Shown here piece after piece: positions 36,841 to 48,832 of a DNA stretch of 64,000 nucleotides; the first letter of the stretch is position 1, and each line of letters begins with the position of its first letter. The DNA lies in assembly GCA_019155185.1 (NCBI GenBank), contig CM032794.1, positions 2,333,988 to 2,397,987 of the forward strand, given 5' to 3'. The stretch comes from Beaufortia kweichowensis (lineage: Eukaryota; Chordata; Actinopteri; Cypriniformes; Gastromyzontidae). Both the position numbers and the translations under genes were made by a program. A model generated the notes under the pieces. The model searched no databases. It had not been told where the DNA came from and worked only from the letters and a program-made list of their open reading frames with translations.

Positions 36841-37954
36841 CAGTATTGTTTTAATCCACCGCTTACTTTAAACTCATCTATTTCTTCACCACAATTATTT
36901 GTAAAGATAACCTACATTCAGCATGGCCTATATTGGGTTTCCTGTAGGTTTTGGCACATCGTCTGCTGGAAGAAAGACCGACTGGCACACGCATACAAGC
37001 ATTGTGAATTGTGAATAGATTCACAATGCACGTCTGCGAAACTACGGCTGTGTTTGGGAGATGTATTCATTCTGACCCGAGATGATACAAAGCGATTCTC
37101 TGGTTCAGCGGAAACTATTTATGGGTGACATTATATAAAATGAGGAAAAGCATGCATAAAAGAGGTTTGGAGTTATAAGAATGCATTATGTTCTGTGGTT
37201 CTCCATTTAGTTTCCTTGAAATGACTGGAATATGGCCACCTAAAAATTACGAGCGCCATAAATATTTCATGACGCTTCAGTCAAAGCAGCTCTGCGAGAG
37301 ATCGAGTCCATTCACCTCAGCCTGTATAAACGTTCACAATCACTCGTTCATATTCCACTACTTATCTCTTTCTATCTGCAGCCCATGGTTATGGTGTAGA
37401 AGCTTGTAAAATAATAACATCAATAAAATATCTGTAGATTTCCATCAAAAACTATTTGGTTGGAGTGAGGAATAAATAAAAAACATATTTTAAAATGAGA
37501 GAGGACAGTCACATGAAGAAAGCAGCACGATTATCTCTTCATTGGGATAATGTCAGCTATGGATTTTTTAACTTCCACTATTAGACACGATGCACGGTCA
37601 ATACTAGTTTTAAAACTATGGATCTAAATGAACAACAGAGTGTCAAGTGAGACACGGATATGGATTAGTTGTAACACTTTTTATGCACACTTTTAATAAC
37701 CCTCCACTAACACATGCATTTCATTGATGACATGCTACGGTCATCCTATCAGTCATCACTGTCACTTTGTCCCTCCATCAGATCCAGCGCTCTCAATCTG
37801 TCTGTGGATGTTACAGGAAAAGAGGAAGTGATAATTGTTTATAATAAAATGCTGTCGTATACTAATGCAGTACAGACAAGTAAACATTTTCAATGTGTGT
37901 CATGCTGGTACAATATAGACATTTTATGTACCATAAATAAACGACTTGGGAAAC
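36841..37954. other. Unique sequence
   Basis: No gene or repeat recognised. The part 36,900-37,400 is moderately GC-rich and repeat-free. Confidence 0.42.
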
Positions 37955-38455
37955 CACACTTTTAAAAATAAAAGTACTCAATGATGTCACAGAAGAAACA
38001 TTTTTGGCTAATTGGTTCCTTTAACACCTTTAAAGAACCTTTAACACCACTTCTACAAAAGCTTCTTTGAAGTGAAAAAGGTTCTTTAGACTACAAGAAA
38101 TTATTGTTGCCTGAAAAATGAACCGTATTAGCATCTTTATTATAACTGTAATTTCTTCCTATATTTCCAATCATAAATATATTGGGTATGATAAATATAC
38201 CAGGCATCTTTAGGCATAATCATTGTTGGTAACAATATCTGTGAAAAAAAATAGTTTTCCACCATTTGGGCTTTTGCTCAAAACAAAATAGTTGATGCTG
38301 AAGACGTATTCAGCCAGAAGAACAATTTCTTTACTTTTTACTTTCTAAAGAACATTTAAAAACAAAAAGGTTCTTCGGATGTTAAATGGTTTTGAAACCA
38401 TACAGTCCAAAATGATTTTTTCTATGGTGTCGTGAAGCATGTACAGTGTATAGTA
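37955..38455. mobile_element. CACTCTTAAAA-family MITE, diverged and possibly expanded
   Basis: Left half at 37,955-38,125: ACACTTTTAAAAATAAAAGT, TGATGTCACAGAAGAAAC, TTTAAAGAACCTTTAACACC, AGTGAAAAAGGTTCTTTAGA. Right half at 38,325-38,455: TTCTAAAGAACATTTAAA, AAAAGGTTCTTCGGATGTTA, AACCATACAGTCC, GTGTCGTGAAGCATGTACAG. The two halves are inverted relative to each other, as in the other copies. About 200 bases of unrelated-looking DNA lie between them, either an insertion or a longer family variant. Confidence 0.6.
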
Positions 38456-39573
38456 AAATATATGTAAAAACTAAAACCAACATATATTTCACATTCTTTC
38501 TGAAACAAAAAGCATCACTCTCCCTTTCTTGATCGTCTCTCTGCTATCTGCATTTATCTGAAACTATATAAAACATTTTGAATTAAAACACAATGCAAAC
38601 CATTGTGATGTGCATATTGTAATATGTACATTTCTAATATTTCGATAACTTATAATTTATATCTTGCAGTCAGTCAGATCATGAGCAAATACTGATGAAA
38701 TTACTACATACTGTAGGACATAACAGCCATCAAAAATCATTGTTTAGTGTTATGCAATACTTCCTATCCTCACACACATATTATGCAGTATAATCTTTCC
38801 CTCTGTAGTTCTCATGTACTCAGAAACCCTCTCAATCTGGTTTGGATAAACAGTTAGATCTCTATAGCTTAAAAAAGGTTTGTTTACCTCCACTGAGATC
38901 AACAGGCGAGATGAAAGATCTAAACAGAACTGAGCCACTGGCAACGTGCAGCAGTTTTAAAGCCATCACACACAAATAAAACCAAAAAGTTGAATTTCAA
39001 GAGAACCGTGAAACAAAGAATCCTGTAAAAAGGAATTCTACAATTAGAGATACCACGTGAAAATATTTGATATTGACATTCAAGTCAACTCAGCAAAAGA
39101 CGAAACCATTAAACCGACAGAGCCCGGAGCTACAGCGTGCTATCGCACAATAAAACCGCTTGTTTTCTCACACTTGGCTCGAACAAGTAAAAGCTGCTGA
39201 CACAGTTGCCATATTAGAGCAAAATAAATGGTTAGCCCCCCGTGTTATTATCTCTCTTAAACCCAGCTGAACGGCTTGAGCGTCTGCCCATTGTTCCAGC
39301 TTCTCTGATAAGAGACACGCGATTTACCACCGAGACTTCATAAATGAAGACTTTCCCTGCTGGGGATTTTTACTCTCGTTTTTAATGGTCAAGATGACCT
39401 CAAGATGTGCCGGTCTGTAATTTCAGTTCTTAATTATTGCTTTCTCATACTTAGGATTATTACAAATTTTTCAACTTTGATGCATAATCCCACACCGACT
39501 GCTATTGACATAAATGATACCTCAGATCGTGCAACTTGTTCAAAAAAAGTGTGATGATACTTTATAAAAGCTA
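38456..39573. other. Unique sequence
   Basis: No gene, RNA gene or repeat recognised. 39,110-39,420 is repeat-free and GC-richer, a possible conserved non-coding block. Confidence 0.4.
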
Positions 39574-39780
39574 TCTATTAATATCTATCCATCTATCTAT
39601 CTATCCATCCATCCATCCATCCATCCATCCATCCATCCATCTATCCATCCATCTATCTATCCATCCGTCCATCCGTCTATCCGTCTATCCATCTATCTAT
39701 CTATTAAATTTAACTATCTATATCTATCTATATCTATATCTATCCATCTATTTATCTACTATCTATTAAATTTAACTATC
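39574..39780. repeat. (ATCC)n / (ATCT)n microsatellite
   Basis: Interleaved ATCC and ATCT tetramers with a pure ATCC run at about 39,603-39,640, followed by ATCTAT units. Related CTATC words continue sparsely to about 39,890. A block around CTATTAAATTTAACTATC occurs twice (39,700-39,721 and 39,761-39,780). The Ser-Ile-His frame here is simple-repeat read-through. Confidence 0.92.
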
Positions 39781-39899
39781 TTGTCATCTGTCTCTATCCA
39801 TCTATGTCTACAGTATCTTGTCATTTGCATCTATGTCTTTGCATCCATGTCTTAGCCATCTTACATCCATTCTTATCTATCCATTCATTATAGGAATTG

Positions 39900-40285
39900 G
39901 TGGGGACTCCGGTACCGGCAAGCAATAAAAAAATAATCTTAATATAAATAATTATATTTAATTGAATCACTATGGGATTGTTGCAGAAATTGACAAACTT
40001 TCAAAATTGCTCTAGAAATAGGAAATGAGTAGCAAAGCAGCAAGATGACAACGGTTATGTTGGTAAACAGCCCAGCTGCTTAGAGCGAAATGAAATCCAG
40101 TCTTCACTGATAAACACATACGTTACTACCACCGCGAGTTAAATATATAGCTTATCTTCATTCAGGTACACCACAGCATGTGTGGCGCACAAGTAACAGG
40201 AAGATGAAACAATCCTGGGAAATTTGATTTCCTTTTAATAACCTAGCCACTATTTGCCTGGCCCGAGGGAGAGAAGAGGGTTCGA
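39900..40285. other. Unique sequence
   Basis: No feature recognised. Confidence 0.4.
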
Positions 40286-40880
40286 ATGATCTTAGAGAGG
40301 CTGGCAGCATCTGCAGTCAATAATTTAAAAACGGCAGGAAGCAAAAAGACGCTACTCTGTGATCAGCGCTATTCTTAGGGGGCGCATCCATAACCCGACA
40401 CACACGCACGGTTTTACACCCCTGCCGTGTCCTTTGCCTGTGCCTGATGGAGAACGAGCTAAAAGTAGTGGCCTCGGTTACATCATAGATATTCAATACA
40501 TCAGACACAAATATCCTGCCCTTGACCGAGCCACGGAGAACAGCCGAGTGGGGATGCGATCTCAAAACTGCATGCGGTAAATCCATCTACTCATGACTTC
40601 GAATACCAACTGCTGGTGACCGATCAGTCCAAATATCACGTCCTCTCACAGCGTGTCTTTTCATTTACGCTCGCTGGCATCGCGCCCGATCCAAAAGGCT
40701 GGCACACGACGTCACAGCCTCGCACGCCCACGCTCCCCCATCGCAGCTGGCACCCGTCCCGTCTCTGCATCAGCCCACGCAAGGACATGGAGTCGTGACG
40801 TCAGGGAGGGATAATTTTGGAATGACGCACGCAGGTTCTCCGCAGCCCGGCGTGGAATTGCATGAGTGAGATTCCTTCCT
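40286..40880. promoter_or_regulatory. CpG-rich block with a perfect CRE palindrome, candidate promoter or enhancer
   Basis: The block has many CpGs, unlike almost all of the window. It contains the full CRE palindrome TGACGTCA at 40,796-40,803, a CRE variant CGACGTCA at 40,707-40,714 and TGACGCA at 40,823. No repeat is recognised. Short open frames exist on both strands (40,317-40,586 minus, 40,359-40,580 and 40,616-40,798 plus) but none has a recognisable protein motif, and I see no strong donor after them. The clustering of cAMP-response-type sites in CpG-rich DNA suggests an intragenic promoter or an activity-responsive enhancer. A non-coding first exon is also possible. Confidence 0.35.
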
Positions 40881-41324
40881 ACGGCAGTGCTCTATTAAAA
40901 TGAAAGTTATTTTAGGGAGACTGTGAGCTATATAAGGCAAACAGGACTATTGGAGAACGACACCGCTGGGGTGATAGAGAACACTTTAGATTTTCTCTGT
41001 CTACCCCTGCTGATCTGGAAAAGGGAAATGGTGTGTAATAGTAGAAGTGGCGGTTATTGTAACACACAGCGAGACTTCTGGCAGAAAAGCGAAGCTAATT
41101 ATAACAGTAGATGAAGAAGGCAATTGGGGTCTATAAACAGTATTCACAACAGGAAGAGTCTAAAATAAAAACAAGAAAGCCAAAATACATCTTCTATTTT
41201 AATCCATTATTAACACCATCATGTTTGTGTACTAATCTTGGTTTGAAAAATAACATAAAAAATAAAACTAAACAAAAATCAGTTATTAAGTTCTATATAC
41301 TTCTCCTTACTTTACCCTATTTCA
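40881..41324. other. Unique sequence
   Basis: No feature recognised. AT content rises again after 41,140. Confidence 0.4.
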
Positions 41325-41405
41325 CAATGATAAGATTATAATAATGATTTATCAGTTACTGAGTATGATTTCACAGGAAATGTCAGAATGATGTCATTTG
41401 ATTTC
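41325..41405. repeat. Short repeat shared with 51,150-51,235
   Basis: AAGATTATAATAATGATTTA is identical to 51,155-51,174. Downstream, ATTTCACAGGAAATGTCAG parallels ATTTCATGGGAATTGTCAG of the other site, after a short gap. This is probably a fragment of a dispersed element that I cannot name. Confidence 0.55.
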
Positions 41406-42028
41406 ACTTCACTTACAGCATCAACATAAAACAAACTACATGTCATCTACAGTCTAAACGACTGTATGCGAGTATAAAATGACAGAATTATACTGCTGCT
41501 TGTGTATCATCATTACATAGACTCATATAGACGTGTATGAGAGCAGGTAACTGGTATCCAGCACCGCTTTCACCTGTTCAGGTTTCTGATTGCAGCGCTT
41601 TGTGAGGATGTTGCATCTTTCATTTGCAATGCTCTGTGTAAAGCGATCCCATCATTCCTGAAAGTGAAGCTGAAATAAGGGTGAGAACTTGGGCCTGTGT
41701 AATACCAGCTGTACACCTTCAAATTCCCCTGTATTTCTGCCATATTGTGTTTCTGGCACACAGTCTGGTATGCAGTTAAGCGGTAGGACCAAAAAGATCA
41801 CTGTCATCAATCTTAAGATACTCTCACCTGTATGACATCTAATGTTTTTTAAAAACAACACTTGTAGGTGTCTTGTAGAAATCTGAGGGTTAATCTGAAA
41901 TGCAATTGAAATCATGTAACATGAATAACATTATACAATTTCTTTATGTTTTTGTGCATGATAGGATTTAAAATAAATACCCACCAAATACCTAGAAGTT
42001 TGCTTTTAAGGATAAGTTTGCTTTTAAT
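41406..42028. other. Unique sequence
   Basis: No gene or repeat recognised. Confidence 0.4.
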
Positions 42029-42054
42029 TTATATATATATATATATATATATAA
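42029..42054. repeat. (AT)n microsatellite
   Basis: An uninterrupted run of about 12 AT units. Confidence 0.95.
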
Positions 42055-43813
42055 AACATATAAATCCCTCACAATTAGTATTTTGAGCTGATTTGGCAAT
42101 CATTAAATAATGTCACCATAGAAATGAACTGGTTAGTGCAATGAATAAATATGGCAGCACGTCGATAATTTCAAATCTCATGGGCTCCTACGTATACATC
42201 ATATATGTGATTATTTACACATACGACAACAAGTCACAAGACACGCAACAACCCTTTCAGATTCAAAGTTTTTGATGTGCCACTATATTTGAACATGACG
42301 TTAATCAGCTCAAAATAAGAATCATTTTCTTTCACATATTATACGCATTATTTTAATTCAGAAGACACCCACTGATATAATTTGGATTACTTTAATAATA
42401 GTGCCTTGTGGAAAACATTTTGGATCCCATCTATGATGATAGCATGACGGCTTTTTAATATAAAATTAATTACTAAAAAAGATGGAATGAATGAGTGTTA
42501 GAGATATGAAACATTTTTTACATTTTGGTGAAGTTAAGACACCAAATTTAAGTCACCAAAACAATCACATTAAACACAAAGGACTGAAATGTCTGTCCAT
42601 AAAATAATCAAATTTGAATTTCTAATAAATAATGACTGAAAATACAGTTTCACATCTGGTTAATCAAAAATAAATGGCAGGCTCTGTTTTTCAGTTTACT
42701 CATCAATGGCAAGTGTGGCAAAACGTACATTTCTGACCCCGTGCGCAATTCATCGATGCATGTTACTCATCTAAAATGTTTTTTCTTGTTAGTTGACGGC
42801 ACCAAGACCGCTTCAGTTTGAACCAATAAGTACTTTTAATTTTAAAATGCCCACTTTTCATGATTTAATCAATTCACATAAAATCAAGCCCTAGATTTCT
42901 TTTTCTTATTGAATACCCTGCTTCCCCTCCAAAAAAAGTCACATTGCAGAAGTGAAATGGGTTATTTCATGTTGGTTTAAAAGCCTACCTCCTAAATGAT
43001 TTCCAAGAATACATCCCTGGAGCTATGTACCACAGCAGAGTATGACTCAGACGCAGAGGAGCTGCCATTTAGAAAATGAAGGCATATTTTCACAAAACTT
43101 GAAAAAATGAAATGAAGCACACCTTGCTATTCAGCCAATATGCAATAATGAGCTCCCACTAGATGCCATAACAGCACACAAAGGGAACTGGTTAGGGAGT
43201 CTGAGGATGTGTGTGTGCGCTTTTCTGACGTACAGCTGCGCATCACCCCTGAAACATCATGTTATTCTGCAATCAGCGTCCTCAGAGCCAAAGTAGCAAT
43301 AGGAGAATTAAAGACAAAGAAAACACATCTCAATACGGAGAATATCAAAGGTTTAGTGGGAGAAAAGCCACTTTACACCACATGTACAACTCTCGTCTAA
43401 TCGCGGGCAAATGCAGACTACTTACAGAAGCAATGAGGAGGGTAATGACAAAGTAATTTTGACTAATTTCGCCTGGCTCCTTCACCCGTTCCGTCTGATT
43501 GTGTGAAAGCCTTCTGCATCATTACAGTAACATCTGCAGCGACTAACCGAGCGTACATCACCCAGAAAGAGAAAGTAAAAGAGGGAGGGAGTGGAAAAGA
43601 AGAAGCGTGGAGAAGTAGGGGTTTGAGACGGCTCAATGTAAACATTGCCTCCTGCCGTCTGCCAGCGGTATACGCTGCTGTCAGCGACTGTATTTACAAC
43701 GTGAGCACGTGTTAATGATAATGGTAGAAGCAAAAAATGGGTTATTGGATGTCATTAAGTTTTAACCTGTTTAATCTGAATGGACACAAACTTAGTTTGA
43801 AGTCTGAAGCAGT
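42055..43813. other. Unique sequence
   Basis: No gene called. 43,160-43,710 is GC-richer and repeat-free; overlapping frames in three phases on both strands argue against coding. It is a candidate conserved non-coding block. TAACCTGTTTAATCTG at 43,763 resembles the end of the neighbouring MITE (TAACCTGTTTACTGTA) and may be a partial terminal duplication. Confidence 0.35.
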
Positions 43814-44101
43814 TAACCTGTTTACTGTAACCGTTTCTCAGGAGGAACACCTACGTTATTTCACTTTAATATTTCATAGTTGAATTTTAATCTAATCATG
43901 ACAAACTATAAATTGATGGAAAGGTATAAGACTCAAGATGAAATATTTGACTAATTTTTATAACAATAAACATAAATTCAAAAAATAATGTTACTGTAAT
44001 TCATAAAAATGCCTAAAATGAAAAAAAAAATGTTTATATGTTGACTGTAGTGCGGTTTCGTATGTATACTCAATTTCTGTTGCGATAGTTATCAGGTTAA
44101 T
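43814..44101 (-). mobile_element. Unnamed MITE, copy B (inverted partner at 35,547)
   Basis: On the plus strand this copy starts TTAACCTGTTTACTGTAACC and ends CGATAGTTATCAGGTTA. Those ends are imperfect inverted repeats of about 20 bases sharing TAACCTG and an ACTGT/ACTAT core. The interior matches copy A in reverse: CTAATCATGACAAACTATAA, TTGATGGAAAGGTATAAGAC, TCAAGATGAAATATTTGACT, AATGTTACTGTAATTCATAA. The copies are roughly three-quarters identical by eye. A poly-A run at 44,022-44,031 is specific to this copy. Confidence 0.75.
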
Positions 44102-44429
44102 GTAATGCATATTAATGCAGAATAAAAAGTCACATGACCAGATCCATTTAATTCCAGTTTTCACCCATAAAAGCTTCATAAGAGGTAGCAAGACAAAACT
44201 GTTAAAACATTTACTTTTAATTTATACATTTGAAAGACTGCTGTATTTTATTCATTCAAGGGTCTGTTATTCGTCCAACAAGACCGCCATTTAAATCATG
44301 GACGTCACAATTAGGAAAACTCAAATTTCCATTATTCTCTGTGAAGAATAAATATTGATAAAGCAAGTATTTATTCACATCCTTTCGATTAAAAGTTTTC
44401 ATAGAAAAGCGAATTCAAGCATTTCAGTT
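44102..44429. other. Unique AT-rich sequence
   Basis: No feature recognised. Confidence 0.4.
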
Positions 44430-44686
44430 TACACTATACAATAAAGATTTATTTGTTAACATTAGTCAATTAATCTAACATGAACTAACATAAACAATAC
44501 TTATACAGCATTTATTTATCAGCATTTTTAAAAGCAAAAGTTGTATCTGTCAAAATTGGTTGATGCACAAAAAGCTAAACAATAGTATTGGCATTAACGA
44601 AGATTAATAAATGCTGATAAACTAAATGGCTTATTGTTAGATCATGTTAGCGTTTACTAATGTTAACAAATACAACATTATTGTTT
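44430..44686. mobile_element. CACTTTACAATAAGG-family MITE, diverged
   Basis: Begins ACACTATACAATAAAGATTT, with GTTAACATTAGTCAATTA, AACATGAACTAACATAAACA and AATACTTATACAGCATTTA. In the second half come AACGAAGATTAATAAATGCT, AGATCATGTTAGCG and CTAATGTTAACAAATAC. The two halves are mutually inverted around the centre. This order matches a very common cyprinid fold-back element, seen again at 60,690 and 61,440. The right terminus is degraded. Confidence 0.75.
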
Positions 44687-45223
44687 CCAGCATTTGTTAG
44701 ACCAAAATGAGTAATTATTGTAAACAAGCAGACTCAAAATAGCTTCCCAGAGGGATGTGACAATTGTTAAAGAGAAAAGAAAGAAGTTGAACAAAACTAA
44801 AGCAAAATTGCCCTATTAACGTACAATTCAGCTTCCCTCCCAGATGCAAGAAATGGTGAAAACTGAAAAACGAGTTCCTGCATAATCGCTGACTTTGGTC
44901 CTGGAGGGATGATGAGTCAGTACATTTCAGCAGCATAAACAAACAAAACCACATTTACAGCCTCGTCTTGTCATTTGACTGGCTTTGTCTTAATCCAATT
45001 GGAATAGACTTGATTATCAAAATTCATTATCGTTTCATCTGGGCCGTTGCATGAGCGGATAAATGCTTAGTTGTGCTGTCTGCGAGCATGCATGAAAACA
45101 CTGTTATCCACATTTGGCATCATTGCATTAGCAGTAATGCTGATTTTTGTGTTTTTACAAAGCGTCTTAGCGTTTTTATTTGCAGACAGAGAAAAAGCAA
45201 AGAGAGAGCCAGAGGTCAATAGC
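44687..45223. other. Unique sequence
   Basis: No feature recognised. A 77-codon plus-strand frame (45,071-45,304) is hydrophobic at its start but runs into the hAT-like element and has no exon context. Confidence 0.4.
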
Positions 45224-45670
45224 CAGTGTTGGGTAATTTACTTTAAAAAAGAAATTAATTACATCATCAACTTTAGATTTAAATTACTCAATTACACGGT
45301 ATAAGAAGTACTTTCATTACCAATTATTTCATAAAAGTGGTATATAAACCTTAGACAAATCTGTTAAATCTGTAACATAGACATCTGTTAAAATGAACTT
45401 AAATAAAACCTTACTTTACTTACTTTCCATATGAATTTCAACAAAATGAATTTATTTCTTATGCATTTCTCTTTCTTTTTTTGCAAACTTTAGATTATAA
45501 ATTCAACATTATTTTAAACAGATTTGTCAAAATTATGTACAGAATGTAATACATCACAAGTAACTGTTATTAAACTACTTAAAGATTAAGAGTAATCCCC
45601 TCACTTTTTTCTAGAAAAAGTAATTTAATTACAGTAATTACGGTCAAGAAATCCATTATGCCCAACACTG
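45224..45670. mobile_element. hAT-like non-autonomous element (CAGTGTTGGG ends)
   Basis: The element starts with CAGTGTTGGG and ends with the exact reverse complement CCCAACACTG. The eight bases on each side, TCAATAGC and CCAAAAGC, agree at six positions, as expected of an aged 8-bp target duplication, the hAT hallmark. The interior has AGTAATT/AATTACT words on opposite sides (GGGTAATTTACTTTAAAAAA on the left, TTTAATTACAGTAATTACGG on the right), a texture I associate with a common fish repeat. At 447 bp with no transposase frame it is non-autonomous. Confidence 0.82.
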
Positions 45671-46201
45671 CCAAAAGCACACAGACTTAAAAGCACACTT
45701 TTCATGAAATGTCTCTACACATATACACCAAGCCTAACCAAGACAATAAACATTTCTATGTGTGTGCAACAAAATAAGTAATGTAGCTGTACATTTATTT
45801 ATTATGTGGTATGGTATGGTAAACGACGGTATGGTAAACAAGATGGCGAACGGATACATGAAATAGACTTCACCGGCACACAACACACATGCAATCAATG
45901 CCCGAGCCATGGGAGAATAAACTCAATGATGAACATTCTCTACTTCCTGTGACCGCAGCGGTTACATAAGCTCGGCCATTTGTCTGTTTCTCCCCTGCAA
46001 ACACGGTGGAACAGGTGCCCGTGAAATTAAAGTCGGTTTGCTCAGACTTGTGCTGAGAAATGCAGGTAAAGAGTCTGTCAGAACGTTCTGTCCCTGAGGA
46101 TTAGGTAAAGCAGAGCGAGCAGGTCAGTTACGTCTGAACTGTCAATAGATCAAACATTTGCAGCCGTTTAGACGTGACAGACTTTATGCTTGGGGAAGAA
46201 C
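45671..46201. other. Unique sequence with a small GGTATGGTAAAC duplication
   Basis: GTATGGTAAACGACGGTATG at 45,811-45,838 repeats a 12-base unit. 45,900-46,180 is repeat-free and GC-richer. No gene seen. Confidence 0.4.
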
Positions 46202-46255
46202 CACACTCTTGAAATAAAAGACTCTTTACTGGTTCTTTGCAACACCTTATGTCTT
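46202..46255. repeat. End fragment of CACTCTTAAAA-family MITE
   Basis: CACACTCTTGAAATAAAAGA then CTCTTTACTGGTTCTTTGC corresponds to the first 50 bases of the family with substitutions. The rest of the element is not evident. Confidence 0.5.
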
Positions 46256-46384
46256 GAGAGGCATTTTCTGCCTGAAAAGCTACTACAAAAGTTACATAGT
46301 TTTGAAACTTCCCTTACAAAAATTGACATTTAATCCATTTAGACATGGTTTTACTACGTAAATAAAACAAAAAACTAACATTTC

Positions 46385-46600
46385 CTCTACATTATAATAA
46401 TGCACTTGACAGATGCTTTTATACAATACGATAGTGTATTCAAAGTAAATCACAACATCACTTTACCATGGTATTTATAGTAAAACTGTGGTTATACAAA
46501 TGGTATATCCATGGCAATCCACCACAAAAAACACAGTGAGTACACTTTTACTATAATAAATCTATGGATAATTTTTATATAAGGTACACTGCAAAACTAA
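46385..46600. repeat. ACCATGG-type palindromic repeat with a SINE-like start
   Basis: 46,402-46,445 (CACTTGACAGATGCTTTTAT) resembles the SINE core. It is followed by TTTACCATGGTATTTATAGT, AAAACTGTGGTTATACAAAT, GGTATATCCATGGCAATCCA and TTTACTATAATAAATCTATG, a pattern of opposed CCATGG and ACTATA words that I associate with a common fish fold-back repeat. Boundaries are approximate. Confidence 0.45.
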
Positions 46601-46779
46601 GTATAAACTAATAAAGTAGCTATTTGTTTTATTAGTAGATTTATTTTTAAGGATCTCAATTATAGTAGAAAGTTTGACTCTTAAACTTTATAAACTTTAT
46701 ATGCTTTTTGTCATTTTGTCAATGAAAAATGGTAATAAACATCAGTTTCTGACTAAATATTTATTTTGTTTCATATGCA

Positions 46780-46960
<181 letters not shown>

Positions 46961-47061
46961 GACAGCATTGTGACAGCAAATTACAGAAACAAACACACTT
47001 CTGTATGCATGATGGAGCTTGTTACCAAAAAGCAGTACTGTCACACTACTGAAAATGTAGT

Positions 47062-47295
47062 TTAATAGGATAGTTCTCCCAAAAATGAAATTTCTTCCAT
47101 CATTTATTCACCCTCATGTGATTTTAAAACCTGTGTCTTTCTTCTGCAAAGCACAAAAGAGAAGACATTTTGAAGAACGTCTGTAACAAGACAACATTCA
47201 GAATATCTTCTTTTGTGTTGCACAGAGGAAAGAGTCCTATACAGTTTTTGATTAACATGAAGGTGAATCAGTGATGAGAGAAACGATGTCTTTAA
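47062..47295. mobile_element. AGTTCACCC-family MITE, diverged
   Basis: Starts TTAATAGGATAGTTCTCCCA, then AAAATGAAATTTC, TTATTCACCCTCATGTGATT, CTTTCTTCTGCAAAGCACAA and AAGACATTTTGAAGAACGTC. The second half is inverted: AGAATATCTTCTTTTGTGTT, GCACAGAGGAAAG, ACATGAAGGTGAATCAGTGA. This is the family order. The right terminus is decayed (TCTTTAAGTGAG). Confidence 0.72.
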
Positions 47296-48658
47296 GTGAG
47301 TTTTTCATTCTCTTATGGCATCAGGCTATCCAACCTTATCTGTGCTCTTTCCTTCAAGAGTGCAGTCTGTTGTAATCACGATCCTTAAACAACTTTACAG
47401 AAACAGAAAAACTCCTTGAGAACAACACAGAAGGTTTGACAATCTCAAACAGAGCGGTCAAACCAAACGGACACTTGCCCCAGTTTTTTTCCTCCTCGAG
47501 TCTCAGACGGAGCCCATCAGCAGAGATACATCAGAGTGTGTCTGGAGCGCTTGGAGCTGCCGGCGTTATCAAGAGATACAGTGGCATTCTATCATGGCCG
47601 AGCTGAACGCTTATTATAGATTCTATTAAGATGGGTTCAAATTGGACCTCTCCATCAGGTCCAGCACACCTTGTTTGTTTTACTTCTTGACAGTGAGTTA
47701 GAAAGGCTTTATTAAGCTTCGGTGAGATAAAGGAGGAATTAAAGACACAATGAAATAAAAGGCTATTACTATTATCGCTAGTTTCTTGTCAGCAAAGTGG
47801 GCAGAGGAGACGATAAAACGCTGAGGTACAGCAAGATTTTGCATTTAGCCTTGAATGCACTGTAAAAGAGTTTACCAAATGCATCTAGATTTCCTCCGTA
47901 ATGAACGTATAGCGCCTAAATCTCTTGTGAGGTAGCGGAAGCTCAATTAATATCTGCGAATCATAAAACGACTATTAAACTGACACGCTTGCGGGTGATT
48001 GAATACAAAATATATCACAAAGCTGGCCGTTCTCATCACGGAGAGCTTTGTGAAAAAAGGACGTCGCAGATTGGTGGCGATGAATTGTGGTGTAAGAAGG
48101 GGTGGAGAGAAAGGGACAAATCACACGCTTCTTCAAAGCATGACAAAAGACAGCTCATTTGAATATTTATGACTGGAGGCGCGGCTCGTAAATGATCATT
48201 GGCGATTAGATCACGGGCCATCAGCGTGCCGATGAGCTATGGAGACGGTAGGTGAGCGAGATGTAGAGGTGTAAATAAGCTCTGGGAGGAGGAAAATGCC
48301 CAGCTCATTTCACCTGCTGTGAACGACTTCTGTTGATGACACTTATTCGGGCAGACACGAAAGGGTCATTCCTGTGTGAAGACATTAGCAAATCTAGTTT
48401 AGGAAATAACACACGACGGCTGCAAGCGACAAGTTCAGTTTAAGATTCCAGTTCAGCGTCAATCGTCAAAGATGTAGATTTAGTTTGAATTTGTAAATGT
48501 AAATTTTAACAAAATAATTTGATAAAACCCATTATTTTACATGCTACATTTGTTTGGGTGGTTGCAAAGATGTTGCATGTATATTTTAGATTTATTTAAA
48601 TACACTGTCATATAGTTTTAATGTTAGCTATTAACCAAATTTGTATCGAGATCATTTA
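47296..48658. other. Unique sequence with a strong candidate non-coding element
   Basis: No gene called. 47,460-48,330 is repeat-free and clearly GC-richer. Within it, 48,120-48,310 holds CAGCTCATTTGAATATTTAT, GTAAATGATCATTGGCGATT and CATCAGCGTGCCGATGAGCT, a texture typical of deeply conserved vertebrate enhancers. The minus-strand frame 48,036-48,221 begins at a non-ATG codon and has no motif. Confidence 0.35.
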
Positions 48659-48682
48659 CCTATATATATATATATATATATA
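48659..48682. repeat. (AT)n microsatellite
   Basis: About 12 AT units. Confidence 0.95.
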
Positions 48683-48784
48683 AACCAACAAAATTTTAAA
48701 CAACATCAAGACAAAAGCATGCACATCACTGGCACAATGCTTAAAACTGATGCTTGCCCAACGAAATAAAATAAAAGTTAAGCT

Positions 48785-48832
48785 AAATAAAAGTTGGTCA
48801 ATGCTCTGCTAAATGAATAAATGTAAATGCAT
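48785..48832 (+). repeat. SINE tail remnant, plus orientation
   Basis: CAATGCTCTGCTAAATGAAT then AAATGTAAATGCATTG matches the SINE tail (core altered). Short and diverged. Confidence 0.5.
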
